NCBI GenBank assembly: GCA_937625935.1
Contig: OW569358.1
Coordinates: forward strand, 62,001-126,000
Origin: Tetramitus jugosus
Lineage: Eukaryota; Heterolobosea; Eutetramitea; Acrasida; Vahlkampfiidae
Direction of reading: 5' to 3'
Length of the DNA: 64,000 nt
Shown here: one piece after another, positions 35,930 through 47,149 of the stretch
Layout: the number at the start of each line of letters is the position of its first letter
How positions within the stretch are numbered: the first letter of the stretch is position 1
Notes under the pieces: model-generated
Told to the model about the DNA's origin: nothing
Seen by the model: the letters and a program-made list of their open reading frames with translations, nothing else
Database searches by the model: none
Made by a program: the position numbers and the translations under genes

Positions 35930-38722
35930 TTATTTACATTTTTTCAGTGCTGCATGACAAGCAGCCAAGCGAGCAATAGGCACTCTGTATGGGGATACTG
36001 AGACGTAGTCCAAACCAGCTTCACTCAAGAACTGAATTGTGTCTGGATCACCACCCACTTCACCACAGATACCGATCTCAAGAGATGGATTCACACTTCT
36101 TCCTTTTTCGACTGCAATCTTAATAAGCGCTCCGACACCGTCATGATCGAGAGTTGTGAATGGATCAGCAGGCAAAATTCCCTTCTCCAAGTACATTGGA
36201 ACCCAATGAGGAGCATCGTCTCTCGAGTATCCAAATGTCAATGCTGTGAGATCATTGCTTCCAAAGGAGAAAAATTCTGCCTCGTGAGCGATTGCATCTG
36301 CAGTCAGTGCTGCTCTTGGTGTTTCGATCATTGTTCCAACTTGAACAACGACAGGAACATCAGACTTCTTGGTCTTCAGAACTCTGTCGGCTACCTCTAA
36401 GACAATGGCTTTTTGGTTCTGGAGCTCTGTTACATAGGAAACCATTGGTACCATGATTTCAACATGGCATGAGATTTGATAATGATCAGCTACTTCAACA
36501 GCCGCTTCCATGATAGCTTCCACCTGGACGACAGTGAATTCAGGATAGTGAATACCGACTCGGCAGCCACGGTGTCCAATCAATGGATTTGCTTCTTTCA
36601 TGTGTTGAACCTTATCTCGAACTTCATCGACTGGGATGTTGAGATCGTTCGCAACATCGAGAATAGCACTCTCAGTGGCTGGAAGGTACTCGTGCAGTGG
36701 AGGATCCAACAATCTCATGGTCAATGGTTTTCCTTGTATAATTTTGAACATTTCCTCAAAATCTTGTTTTTGATATGGCTTTAACCTGGCAAGGGCTTTC
36801 TTTCTGTCGTCTTCATCCTTGGCGAGAATGGATTCTCTCATGATACGCACTCTGTCCTTCTCGAAGAACATGTGTTCAGTTCGAGCAAGACCAATTCCAC
36901 CAGCTCCAAATCTTTCTGCGGTCTTGGCATCCTGAATCGTTTCACCATTGACTCTGACACCCATCTTTCTATACTTCTTCTCCATGTCCAAGATTTCTTG
37001 CAAATAGACATTCGTTTCAGCTTCAGTTGTCTTTACCTTACCTTCATATACTTCTCCAAGATTACCATCAAGAGAGATCCAATCGTTACTCGTAAAGGTT
37101 TTCCCCTTCACACTCAATTTTTGATGGACCTCATCGATCTGGATCTCGGCAACTCCGGAGACACAGACACGTCCCATTCCTCTGGCAACAACAGCTGCAT
37201 GACTCGTTTTACCACCATGCCTTGTCAAAATACCAGCCGAGATGTTCATGGCGATCACATCTTCAGTTGATGTCTCACTTCGAACCAAGATGCATGGAAT
37301 CTTATCATTGTAGAACTGGTGAACTTGATCAGCATTGAAGGCAATACGGCCAACTCCAGCACCAGGCGACGCTGCAATACCTCGAGATAGGAGAGTGTGA
37401 TTCTTCTTATCAGATTCATCAAATGTCTTGTGCAACAATTGGTCCAAACCTTCTGGCTTGATTCTCAACAGGGCTGTCTTCTCGTCAATCAACCCTTCAT
37501 GAATCATCTCCACTGCAGTTCTCACAGCAGCATGAACAGTTCTCTTTGCACTTCTGCACTGTAACATGAAGAATTCTCCATTTTGAATCGTAAATTCCAT
37601 GTCTTGCATGTCCTTGTACCGTTGTTCTAATTGATTAGATGCCTCAGCCAATTGTTGATAGCATTCTGGGAACAATTTCTCCAATTCTCGAATGTCTTGT
37701 GGTGTACGGATACCAGCCACTACATCCTCTCCTTGTGCGTTCACCAAAAACTCACCGTACAACTTCTTGTGACCTGTGGCAGGGCTTCTCGAAAAGGCAA
37801 CACCAGTTCCCGATTGATCATTCATGTTACCAAACACCATTCGCTGAATATTGACTGCAGTACCGTTGACTCCCACAATCTTATTAATTCTTCTATATTC
37901 AACAGCTCTCTTGTTGTTAAACGATTTGAATACAGCTTCAATAGCCATCAGCAATTGAACTTTTGGTTCTTGAGGAAACTCACGTCCCGTCGCTCTCTTT
38001 ACAATGTCCTTGAACTCGCGACAAATATTTTTCAAGTCATCAGTATTCAACTTGGAATCATACTGAACTTGTCTCTCTTCTCTGTACCTGGAGAGAACTT
38101 GTTCAAATTCATTTGAATCCACACGCAGCACCACATCACCAAACATTTGCAACAATCTACGATAGCAGTCATAGGCAAGTCTCGGATTGTTTGTCTGTGT
38201 TGCAAAAATCTCCACAGTCTCATCGTTCAATCCCACATTCAAAATCGTGTCCATCATACCAGGCATTGAAACTTTGCCTCCCGATCGAACAGACAACAAC
38301 AGCATGTGATCCGTGGTATGATTGGAAGCAAATCGGGAGCCAACAACCTTTTCCAATCGACTCAAATGCTCATCAATCTGAGTCAACACTTCAGGATCAA
38401 TGTGAGAAACAAATGTAGAATCAGTTTCAGCAGTATGACCACCGTTATGACTCACTGGCTTTTGTTGCGGTTGCTTTTGTGACAGCTGCTGCTGTTGTTT
38501 ACTCATCACTTTCTTGCTATACAGTTCACATGCATCCGTAGTGATGGTGAATCCTTGAGGCACAGTGTGAAACATTCTGGCCATTTCAGCTAGATTGGCT
38601 CCTTTGCCACCCAACAGACTAGACATGTCCTTGGTTCCCTCAGTCAAGTTTCCTTCAGAGCTTGAACCAAAGAAATAGACCCATTTGGTAGGTTGTGTTT
38701 GGTTATTGGATAGTGTCGTCAT
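35930..38722 (-). CDS. PPDK: Pyruvate, phosphate dikinase
   Basis: PPDK interconverts PEP + AMP + PPi and pyruvate + ATP + phosphate; in anaerobic or parasitic protists it serves PPi-linked glycolysis. The 930-residue frame is full length. The N-terminal ATP-grasp part begins YFFGSSSEGNL and has LLGGKGANLAEMARM, an inserted Gln-rich loop near residue 78, and DTILNVGLNDE. The swivelling domain has the phosphorylated His in GGKTSHAAVVARGMGRVCVS (about residue 504). The C-terminal TIM barrel has GIGLARTEHMFF, NPLIGHRGCRVGI, the GSNDLTAL motif and the catalytic Cys in GICGEVGGDPDT (about 886). There is no transit peptide or clear C-terminal glycosomal signal, so it should be cytosolic. Intronless. 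Confidence 0.97.
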   Translation of the reverse strand: MTTLSNNQTQPTKWVYFFGSSSEGNLTEGTKDMSSLLGGKGANLAEMARMFHTVPQGFTITTDACELYSKKVMSKQQQQLSQKQPQQKPVSHNGGHTAETDSTFVSHIDPEVLTQIDEHLSRLEKVVGSRFASNHTTDHMLLLSVRSGGKVSMPGMMDTILNVGLNDETVEIFATQTNNPRLAYDCYRRLLQMFGDVVLRVDSNEFEQVLSRYREERQVQYDSKLNTDDLKNICREFKDIVKRATGREFPQEPKVQLLMAIEAVFKSFNNKRAVEYRRINKIVGVNGTAVNIQRMVFGNMNDQSGTGVAFSRSPATGHKKLYGEFLVNAQGEDVVAGIRTPQDIRELEKLFPECYQQLAEASNQLEQRYKDMQDMEFTIQNGEFFMLQCRSAKRTVHAAVRTAVEMIHEGLIDEKTALLRIKPEGLDQLLHKTFDESDKKNHTLLSRGIAASPGAGVGRIAFNADQVHQFYNDKIPCILVRSETSTEDVIAMNISAGILTRHGGKTSHAAVVARGMGRVCVSGVAEIQIDEVHQKLSVKGKTFTSNDWISLDGNLGEVYEGKVKTTEAETNVYLQEILDMEKKYRKMGVRVNGETIQDAKTAERFGAGGIGLARTEHMFFEKDRVRIMRESILAKDEDDRKKALARLKPYQKQDFEEMFKIIQGKPLTMRLLDPPLHEYLPATESAILDVANDLNIPVDEVRDKVQHMKEANPLIGHRGCRVGIHYPEFTVVQVEAIMEAAVEVADHYQISCHVEIMVPMVSYVTELQNQKAIVLEVADRVLKTKKSDVPVVVQVGTMIETPRAALTADAIAHEAEFFSFGSNDLTALTFGYSRDDAPHWVPMYLEKGILPADPFTTLDHDGVGALIKIAVEKGRSVNPSLEIGICGEVGGDPDTIQFLSEAGLDYVSVSPYRVPIARLAACHAALKKCK

Positions 38723-39175
38723 GACTCTTTTGTTCTTGTTTGTTTTCAGTAGGTATGTATGTGTGTGTTATGTATTGTACAATGTTGTTATTGTTCTTCT
38801 TCTTTTATGGAGAGGGTGAACTCTTGAGGGGTCAAAGGCACCAGAACGTAAGTCTCGCTGTTCACAACACACAGTGGGAAAATCAAAAGCTTTGGGGCTG
38901 TTGGGTTGAGTTTTACGTTTTCTGTTCGGATCGAAACCAATCAAATACGAGGAGCTCAAATCGATCAATTCCCAAACAAAAACAACGTATGAACCAAAAA
39001 TAGAGATCGTGATGACCATTGTATTCAAAGATTTACAACCCTGAAGAACTCACTGTGCGTGTCTGATGCAGATACTTTATTTTTATTCTTCGTTTGACGG
39101 AGTTGTTCTTGTGTTGTTCAATTAATCTCTTCCTGTTTTTTCTGGAATTTCCAGCTAAAAAACAAGTATTGAAAA
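38723..39175. promoter_or_regulatory. Divergent promoter region of PPDK and the SNF2 gene
   Basis: 453 bases between divergent ATGs. A GT/AT-rich repeat (GTATGTATGTGTGTGT) lies near the PPDK start. No GGCGCC-type motif was noticed here. No RNA gene found. Confidence 0.4.
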
Positions 39176-41839
39176 ATGAACAATGATGACAACGTGCAGT
39201 GCACTTGCAACAAGAAAGCTCTGTTGTTGCAAGTGAAAAAGGAAGGTCCCAACACGGGTCGCTGGTTCTATGCATGTGCTTCCAAAACATGCAAATTTTT
39301 CAAATGGTCTTCTTCGTCGGCAGCTGCTTCAACGTCGTCAAGTGGTAGGTCACAGACACAGACTTACAACAACAGGAGGACTGATAACTCTGATGGTGAT
39401 AGTCAAGGTGTTCGAACTCATAAGGCAACTTTTAGGAGTGATAAGTCAAAGAAGAATAACAAGGATGGTGATGATGAAGATGTTCCGTCATGTCCTGTTC
39501 ATGGTCAAGAATCTGTTGTGTTGAGGCAAGTGAGCAAAAAGGACAGTCCTCATGTTGGTAGGCATTTTTGGATGTGTTCACTGTCAACATCGAGCGGTGG
39601 AGCTTGCAAATTGTTTGCTTGGTGTAGCAATCCGGAGGCATACCCACAGCATCAACAGTTTCGCACTAGTGGTGAAAACATGAGGAATAGACCAAATAAT
39701 AAGAATGCTCAAAGAGAATCATCGAGTTGTGGTGCAAGTATGAACGTAGAGTTGGAAGCATGCTCACAAAAACAATTTTTGCAAGCGTATGGTATCACCA
39801 AACATGATGCGAAGCAGAATAATGGGAAGAGCAATGCCAATAGAGAAGGTTCCTCCAGTAGTAGCAGTGGGTGCAGCACCGAGGAGAGTGTAAAAGAGAC
39901 TGATGAAACGGCTGATGCTTTGGTGATTTGTAAGTTCAGTGATGAGCCAACATTGGAGCTAATTAATCGGTTGAAGAAGTGTACAAACAATTCGATATAC
40001 TTTCATGCTCCATCGACCAATGTTCATGCGTTTTCCCTGCTAGGCTATCACACAATACTACATGTATTAAGTGAGAGTGACAGTATCGGTCGTATCACGG
40101 AAATACCAAACGCAATAGCGAACATTCTCATCGAGTCAGTCAAGGAGCATGATGAAAACTTTAAAATGAATTGGAACAAAATACCACAGAAATTGTGCAA
40201 GAATATGATGCCCTTTCAAAAACAAGGCGTCGAGTTTGCAATACGTAGAGAGGGTAGAGTGCTGATAGGAGATGAAATGGGTCTAGGAAAAACTATACAA
40301 GCCATTGCTGCAGCGTCTTTCTATTTTTCTGAGTGGCCCTTGCTCGTTCTTTGTCCTAGTTCGCTTCGATACAATTGGAAGAGCGAGATTGCCAAATGGA
40401 TGCCACATTTGGACTGCAGTGACGACGACGATTCTGATATTTATGTAGTTCAGGATGGAAAAGCAGACAAATTGAATGCCTTGGTTAATATTGTTTCCTA
40501 TACATTGGCGTCAAGGGAGCCATTGCTCTCAATAATCAAGAAGCAAAAATTTAAGGTTGTTATTGTCGATGAATGCCATTATTTGAAATCTGGTGAGTCG
40601 CAAAGAACGAAGAAATTGTGTCCCCTTATAACGAATGCCGACCGAGCAATCTTACTGAGTGGTACTGCATCGCCATCGAGACCAATTGAACTCTACACAC
40701 AATTCAAATCGATTTCATCGTCAAAGGGGTTAAAAAAGGTAGATTATGGTATGCGTTATTGCGATTTGAAACAGAATGGTTTTGGTAGTGATTACAGCGG
40801 CGCGAGTCACTTGAGTGAATTAAATTTGTTGCTCAGCACAGTTATGATTCGTAGACTAAAGTCAGATGTTTTGTCAGATTTGCCACCAAAGAAGCGTTCG
40901 GCTGTCTATATTCAAGCGGATGCGAATCAGTTGAATGAGATAAAACAATTGAAATCGAAGTCAGGCGATGGTTCCAAGTATATAGCTGCAGTTCGAAACA
41001 GTAATACTGCTGAGATCTATAAAACGACGGGAATCGCAAAGTTGAACTCCATAAAGAAATATGTGAAAGATATGTTAAGAGATGGTCATAAGTTTCTCAT
41101 ATTTGCTCATCATACTCACGTATTGGATGGAATTGAAGAAGAGGTGCGAAAATGCAAAAAGGAATACATACGGATTGATGGAAGTACTCCCAAAGATGAA
41201 AGGCTTGAACGTACAAATCATTTTCGAACAACGCCTGAGTGCCTGGTGGCTATTCTTTCCATCACTGCTGCGGGCACTGGATTAACATTCACACCATGCT
41301 CGACTATTTTATTTGCAGAGTTGCATTGGACTCCTGGTATTCTAGCTCAGGCTGAAGATAGATGTCACAGAATAGGACAAACGTCTTTTGTTGATATCAG
41401 ATACCTTTTGGCCAAGGGAACAGCTGATGATACAATCTGGCCTATGATCAAGAGTAAATTGGATGTTGTTGGTCAGGCCTTAGACGATGATTTACAACAG
41501 GGAAAGAAGCAGTTTGGCTCTGGCACTATGAGTTCTTCAGTGTTCTTAGCAGGACAAACAACTCTGCAGTTTGAGAAGAAGACTGAATCTGAGCAGTCAG
41601 AAGACACAGTTGAGAGCGAGGGCGAGCTTGATTTTTCAATTTTAGATGTAAACAAGACGACACCGACAGTCGAGGACGTGTCTGTAAGCACCACAACGAC
41701 GAAGGTTGAAGTAACGAAATCGAGTGGAAAGAAACGCTCTTCGCCTAGCCCTTCGGCTGGCACGAAGAAAAGGAGGAAAACAGACAAAGATATCACCCAG
41801 AAGAACACCCTTCTCTCTTATTTTGCGGCAAAGAAGTAA
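39176..41839 (+). CDS. SNF2-family helicase with two GRF zinc fingers (ZRANB3/SMARCAL1-like)
   Basis: Length 887. Two GRF-type fingers open the protein: CTCNKKALLLQVKKEGPNTG...WFYACASKTCKFFKW (residues 9-44) and CPVHGQESVVLRQV...FWMCS...CKLFAW (about 105-146). The ATPase has motif I DEMGLGKTIQAIAA near residue 363, motif Ia LVLCPSSLRYNW, motif II DECHYLK near 465, motif III LLSGTAS, and in the second lobe LIFAHHTHVLD, ILSITAAGTGLTF and HRIGQT. This lobe arrangement and the distributive LRYNWKSE motif are closest to SMARCAL1/ZRANB3 annealing helicases that remodel stalled forks. The final residues NTLLSYFAAKK look like a PCNA-interacting box (xxLxxYF followed by Lys). GRF fingers bind single-stranded DNA. 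Divergent from PPDK. Confidence 0.88.
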   Translation: MNNDDNVQCTCNKKALLLQVKKEGPNTGRWFYACASKTCKFFKWSSSSAAASTSSSGRSQTQTYNNRRTDNSDGDSQGVRTHKATFRSDKSKKNNKDGDDEDVPSCPVHGQESVVLRQVSKKDSPHVGRHFWMCSLSTSSGGACKLFAWCSNPEAYPQHQQFRTSGENMRNRPNNKNAQRESSSCGASMNVELEACSQKQFLQAYGITKHDAKQNNGKSNANREGSSSSSSGCSTEESVKETDETADALVICKFSDEPTLELINRLKKCTNNSIYFHAPSTNVHAFSLLGYHTILHVLSESDSIGRITEIPNAIANILIESVKEHDENFKMNWNKIPQKLCKNMMPFQKQGVEFAIRREGRVLIGDEMGLGKTIQAIAAASFYFSEWPLLVLCPSSLRYNWKSEIAKWMPHLDCSDDDDSDIYVVQDGKADKLNALVNIVSYTLASREPLLSIIKKQKFKVVIVDECHYLKSGESQRTKKLCPLITNADRAILLSGTASPSRPIELYTQFKSISSSKGLKKVDYGMRYCDLKQNGFGSDYSGASHLSELNLLLSTVMIRRLKSDVLSDLPPKKRSAVYIQADANQLNEIKQLKSKSGDGSKYIAAVRNSNTAEIYKTTGIAKLNSIKKYVKDMLRDGHKFLIFAHHTHVLDGIEEEVRKCKKEYIRIDGSTPKDERLERTNHFRTTPECLVAILSITAAGTGLTFTPCSTILFAELHWTPGILAQAEDRCHRIGQTSFVDIRYLLAKGTADDTIWPMIKSKLDVVGQALDDDLQQGKKQFGSGTMSSSVFLAGQTTLQFEKKTESEQSEDTVESEGELDFSILDVNKTTPTVEDVSVSTTTTKVEVTKSSGKKRSSPSPSAGTKKRRKTDKDITQKNTLLSYFAAKK

Positions 41840-41877
41840 AGGTCTTGTTTCAGTATAACTACATTTTATGTACATAA

Positions 41878-42717
41878 TTAACTCGTAATTCGTCTGACAA
41901 CAGGGTGGACAAATCTCTCTTTTTCAGTCCATCGGATTGACATTCGAGCTGTTTTTTGGAATGGCTCTTCTTGATCTTCAGATTCTTGTTTGGAATCAGA
42001 TTCAGCACTTGTCTTGCTTCTAGGTCTCCCCAGTGTTTTACATTCTTTGGTCTTTTGTTTCTTGCTCTTTCCTAGCAGGAATCCTAGCTTTGTAAACCAG
42101 TTGTTACTGTTTTTGTTCTCGCAGGGAGAAGCTGTCCTATTTACATGAGTGCCTGTACCGTTATCTACAGGGCTTGTAGCGTCACTCAATCTGAAGATTG
42201 TGCTCATTCTCTTCATCTTAGTTGATGACCTAGATTTTCTGTTTCTTCTGCTCCTTAAGTAATTCTCATAGTGAACTGACTTTAAAAAAATTGGAACCTT
42301 TTCTTCCTGCAATTGAATCTTAACTCTGGTTTTCAACTTCTTAAAGACCGAAGTCCGATCTAGCAAGTCAATATCTTCGTGGCAATGTAAAAAGGACATG
42401 TATTGATTTCTTCCCATATCCATCATGAAAGAAGCCCTAGCGCTTCCTGAAAAATTTAACTCCTTGGCAGCGTTGGGTAGGATGTAGAGTTGAATAATCT
42501 GTTGAGCAATCACCTCAGCATCTTGAGCCTGGCAGTGTTCAAAAGAATCGATTGCAAAAAGAAAATCCATCACTTCTTCGTCATGCTGCTCGCACATGAA
42601 CCGATAGAAGTGAAGACCAAGAGATTTTCGAGTCAAAATTTCATTTATATGCAAGTCAGCCGGAGATTGAGTATAAGAAGGTGAACTAGCAGGAGAACAT
42701 GGAGATGAAGAGTACAT
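41878..42717 (-). CDS. RGS-domain protein
   Basis: RGS domains speed GTP hydrolysis by G-alpha subunits. The 279-residue protein has the domain at about residues 25-150: LTRKSLGLHFYRFMCEQHDE, VMDFLFAIDSFEHC, ELNFSGSARASFMMDM and the last helix YLRSRRN beyond it. The C-terminal 120 residues are basic and Ser/Lys-rich without a known domain. No membrane segment. It lies convergently 38 bp from the SNF2 gene stop. Confidence 0.87.
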   Translation of the reverse strand: MYSSSPCSPASSPSYTQSPADLHINEILTRKSLGLHFYRFMCEQHDEEVMDFLFAIDSFEHCQAQDAEVIAQQIIQLYILPNAAKELNFSGSARASFMMDMGRNQYMSFLHCHEDIDLLDRTSVFKKLKTRVKIQLQEEKVPIFLKSVHYENYLRSRRNRKSRSSTKMKRMSTIFRLSDATSPVDNGTGTHVNRTASPCENKNSNNWFTKLGFLLGKSKKQKTKECKTLGRPRSKTSAESDSKQESEDQEEPFQKTARMSIRWTEKERFVHPVVRRITS

Positions 42718-43246
42718 TTTGGTGTGTGCTTCTGAACAATAGGTTCGGTATGATTTCGTTGTGGTTTTTCCAAAGAGTATAATGGGTTATTCTGATTTTC
42801 AAATTAGATATCGATGATCATTCCAGTGAATAAAAAAAGGGCAAGTCTGCCGGTGGAAGAACGAAGCCTTGGAGGATTAAGGAATTCATCACTAGAACTA
42901 CCCATCTATATATAAAAAAGCATTGGGCAGACAATAAAGGATCCACTGCCGAAAAAAACACACGATTCGTGGCGAACTATGCTGGGCAAGGGTGTCATCA
43001 ATCAGGGATAAATACCCTAAAAACTTACAAAACACCAGAAAAGAATTAAGGAAAAAGGTATGATGTCTTTCCGAAACCCTTTATCGAAAGGATGTCTCAG
43101 ATCTCCAACCGCATCTACAGATCGGTAGACGGTTTTTCCGCAATCGGAGATATCCAACGGGCGTTGATCGCTTCTTGGCGCCAGTTTTTGGCGCCCTGTG
43201 ATGGAAACTGGTTCGTGGAGATTGACAACACCGAAGCGATAATAGG
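42718..43246. promoter_or_regulatory. Divergent promoter of RGS and Sfi1-like genes with paired E2F-like sites
   Basis: 529 bases. TTGGCGCC occurs at 43175-43182 and again at 43188-43195, 52-72 bp before the Sfi1-like ATG. A 69-residue frame at 43092-43301 overlaps the first exon in another phase and seems spurious. Confidence 0.4.
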
Positions 43247-46200
43247 ATGCTCGTTGGAAAGAATGCTCTTCCAACAAATAGACCCAAAGTGGAAACCCTG
43301 ACTTCGAATGACATCTCGAGATCTCTATCCAAGTTAGCTAAAAAGCTATCTTCTTCTCCAGAGAGACACAGAAGGTACTTTTGTTTTCTGCTCTCTCATA
43401 ATTTGTGAGTGTTCATTATTGACTTTGGAAATTCGTTGAACACAGGTCAGTTCAAAGTAGATCACCTCCTAAACTCACAAATGTTGATGTACCAACAAAA
43501 GGCTCAAAACCATTCGATGAAAATGACAAGAAAATTGTTTGGAGGGAGTCCATATCTGAAATGAAGAATTATCTGTCAGATCTCAGCGATCCAGAAGTTT
43601 TAAACACACCGAGAGATGACCAAAAGGAGACGGAAGGAATTGTGGTTCAACCAACTGATCGTGAAGCAGTTCAAAAGTTTGAATCTTCTTCTGTACATGA
43701 TTGTCCAGATAATGCTCAACGATTAAATGAAGAGAAGAGAGCATGCGAAAATACGGTACAGAGAAGGCGAATTCAACACAATCGCAAAGTCTACCTTAAA
43801 GATTTAGTGTTCGAAACAAGGAAGCAGACAAAAGTGCAGAAACCGAGAATGAAGAATTTAGAAGAAGAGTTACAAGAGGTAACGGATATTATACAGAGAG
43901 ACGAAGTTGGAATGAGAAGTAACAGTGCATATATGTCCGATAAATTGGTGAGCGAGAATACGGAGCTATGTTATGGAGTGAGACAAGTCGAAAATAAAGA
44001 ACCGAGTGAAGAAAATACTAGTGACCTAATTAATCGAGTTCATTCTTTGTTTGAGCGAATGGATACCGATAGCATAGATGACCTCAAACCGAAAGAAACT
44101 TCTCCCAAACCATACTCTTACCCTCAATTAAATCAGTCAATAGAAGCACCTCCATCACCGACCCTATCAGACACGAATCTAATGATTTTCAAGATGCATC
44201 GTGATTTTCAAGATAAGAACCAGTTACCTCATCAAAGGACAAGGCTCATATTTCCTGAGAAAGAGACCAATGACTTTTGGGAGAAAATTCACTCCATAAA
44301 GATTCGACAGTGGGATGAATGTTGCAGGCGTGTTAATTCGTTGAGGAAGAAACGTTTGAGAGAGATTAAGGATGTAGTAGAGAACGAAAAACAGGAATTA
44401 TGCTTTGTATTTAAACAAAATTCGGTTGAGAGGCGCATTATCCTCCTTAGAGACAAAATACAAATGAAGGAAGAGAAGAGTCCAAAGCGAGGTGTCCAGC
44501 AAAGAGATCTTAAGAAGCTAAAAGCCACACCAATGAAAAAAGCAGAGGTGATTCGGTTTCAGAAAGAATTGAGTGATGAGAGCTACCAAGCTCTTATTCT
44601 TCAGCATCAACAGTCAAAACTTATTGCGAAGTTGTTTTTCATACTAATGAAGATCAGGATGCGGGTTAAGGAATTGCTGTTTGATTTATCTACAAAACTG
44701 AACGACGAGATTCTGGAACACTTTGCTCGTGGAGTGCTGAGTATTATGACATATCATGTTTTAAAGAATAAGATGTTAGGTGAACTTGAAGTCAAATATC
44801 GAAGTAAGATGAACCGGAGGAAGAAGATGATGATACTTCGACTCTGGGAAGCGAGGTTTAAACAACATGAGATCAGATCTCACCATAACAACTTAGCAAT
44901 TCAACACCGTGAAAAATATCTCTGTTTGAAAGCATTCAACAGTTTCGTATATGGATGCATAGCGAGTCGAGCAGATTCATTGGGAAAGGAAATTGGTCGA
45001 AATTGGTTTTCGCTCGGTTTGTTGGCTAAATGTCACTATGGATGGAGTAGAATCGTGAGGGAGAACAACTTTCTGGCCAATGGAGTTGCTCTTCTTGATG
45101 GTGAAGACCAAACGGAGTTAGAATCTTATATTCAATCCAATGAGGTGGAGTCTTACTTCTCATTCAAGACAAGAGTAACAATCAAAAAGAAGATACAAAG
45201 TACTCTCGGATACAACTATACTCTGTTAAAACAGCAATTGCATTATAGAAAGAAATTCATGATGATGAATCTCTCAGATTTGGAAGATTTCCAACATAAA
45301 CCGCTTCGAGAATTCATGATACGTACAGATCCAGAAGGCGATATAAGGAAGAAAAGACCTAACTATATATCAGTAGATATCTCTCGAAAGGCAGCATGGC
45401 GTTACGAAGATAAATTGTTGAAGAGATGTTTCATTAAGTGGATAGAGACTTTACCTCAACAAGAATTAAAAAATAGGGCCGATTCCTACTACGAACGCTC
45501 CCTCTTGACCAAGGTATGGTCATCATTTGTTAGGTATCATAACCAAACATCATCCTTGGAAAGGGTCGTAGAACAACGTCAGGAGCTATCAACTAAAAAA
45601 TTGTTCATTCAAAGATGGCGTGAGAGGTACGCACTCCGATTGTGTATTCTTGAGAAGGTAGTGGATTTGTTTCAATCCAGGAGTTTAGGAAGAAGGGTGA
45701 TCAATGGACTCATATTTTATAGGACATTCAGAAGACAGAAAGTTCTTTACTACGATGGGTTTCGCCAACACTACCACCATACTCTACTCAGAAAAAGTTT
45801 ACATGGACTCATGCTTAACATACTGGAAGTAAAATTCAAAAGGGAACAGAACCACTTGGCCTCTCGAATGATTGCCACTAAATTCTTCAGAACCTGGAAA
45901 ACAAAGTTTGGAGTTCGGAACTTGGTGAGAACAGTAATGAATCTAAATCAATCAGTTAATCTTAGTGACTATGACAATATGAGACGGTGCTTCGATGCTT
46001 GGCGATACAAGACTCAAAAGTCCAGTAAGAGGAGAAGTAGATTGATACTAAACTATCAAGCAGGATTGTTTCGTTGTATGAGGATGAAGAAGGAAGTGTT
46101 TACCCTGTGGGTTAGAAAAATCAAGGAATCACTAACCTGCAACCTTCAGGTTTTGAAGAGTGTCGCAATACAACGTAAATACTTTGTGATATGGTTGGAA

Positions 46201-47136
46201 AAGTACAAGTCGAGCTCTAGTGAGAGAGAGGAGATACTTCAGCAAGCGGAGCACGATGAACCACTAGAAATGTTTGTCTCATTAAAACAGAGCACTGAAA
46301 AACCATCGATCGATACAATTTCAGCACATCCAGAGGAACCAACAAGCTCTCGTACTTTGGAGTTCAAATCTCTCGAAGTGTTCCAAAAACGATCATACTT
46401 TAAGAAATGGAGAGAAAGACTCTACGAATCAAACCATTTTCTGAAAAAGAGAGCATTCTGGACGTGGAAGAGGTTTGTGTTTGAGTACGGCTTCATTCGA
46501 CCTCTAGAACATTACATTCGAACCATATTTTTGAAGTGGAGAAGACGAAGATGGATGCATCAAAGAATAGAGGATCATGACCGACAATCGCTCCTATCTC
46601 GAGCATTCCGAGTTCTGCAGCTCAATTATCGGTTTAAAAACAATCTGAGGAAGAAAATAATCAGAGCCAAAGAGTTCCACAGACAGAAACTTCTTCAGAA
46701 GGGTTTCAAATCTATTCACAGGCAGTGTGTAGCTCAACTGCAACGAAAGATAGCTAATACGAAAGCAGATCATTTCTACTGCCTTAAACTTCAGAAAAAC
46801 CCCAACTCGATTGTTGTATCCAAAGAGAGAGTACTAAAACGGCAAGTTTCAACACAAGGAGTTCAAAAGAAGTGTCAATCTTTGCCCAAGTACTTTCGAA
46901 GCATTCTTCCAACAGTTCACTTTCACCTCATAGCAAAAGCTTTCGACAGTTTGAGAATCTTGGTTTTGAAGAAGAGACACAAAGAGATCCAACAAGCCAA
47001 AGCAATCCACGTGCGAAACGTAATTTTACTACGGAAAGTGTTCCTAAAGTGGAAAGAACGCTTTGAAAGGAAGAGTGGCAACTATCCACCATCGCAGGGA
47101 TTTTCCATCAAGGTCCAGCACTCCAGAAGGAAATAA
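43247..47136 (+). CDS. Sfi1-like centrin-binding repeat protein
   Basis: Sfi1 repeats form a long helix that binds centrins at spindle poles, half-bridges and basal bodies. Exon 1 (43247-43374) begins MLVGKNALPTNRPKVETLTS and joins exon 2 (43446-47136) in phase 2 over a 71-nt intron (GTACTT donor), giving 1272 residues. From about residue 440 to 1060 the protein shows the spaced L...W/F..W pattern of Sfi1 repeats: MMILRLWEARFK, KLLKRCFIKWIE, KKLFIQRWRERY, TKFFRTWKTKF, MRRCFDAWRYK, KRSYFKKWRERL, KRAFWTWKRF, RTIFLKWRRRRW. The N-terminal 400 residues are charged and mostly helical. Position of the first exon rests on the splice fit; an upstream exon is possible. E2F-like sites precede it. Confidence 0.75.
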
Positions 47137-47149
47137 ATTATCATTGAGC

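Noticed and set aside
43092-43301. 69-residue frame before the Sfi1-like gene
   Set aside because: It overlaps exon 1 in a different phase; the exon 1/exon 2 splice gives a continuous protein, this frame does not.
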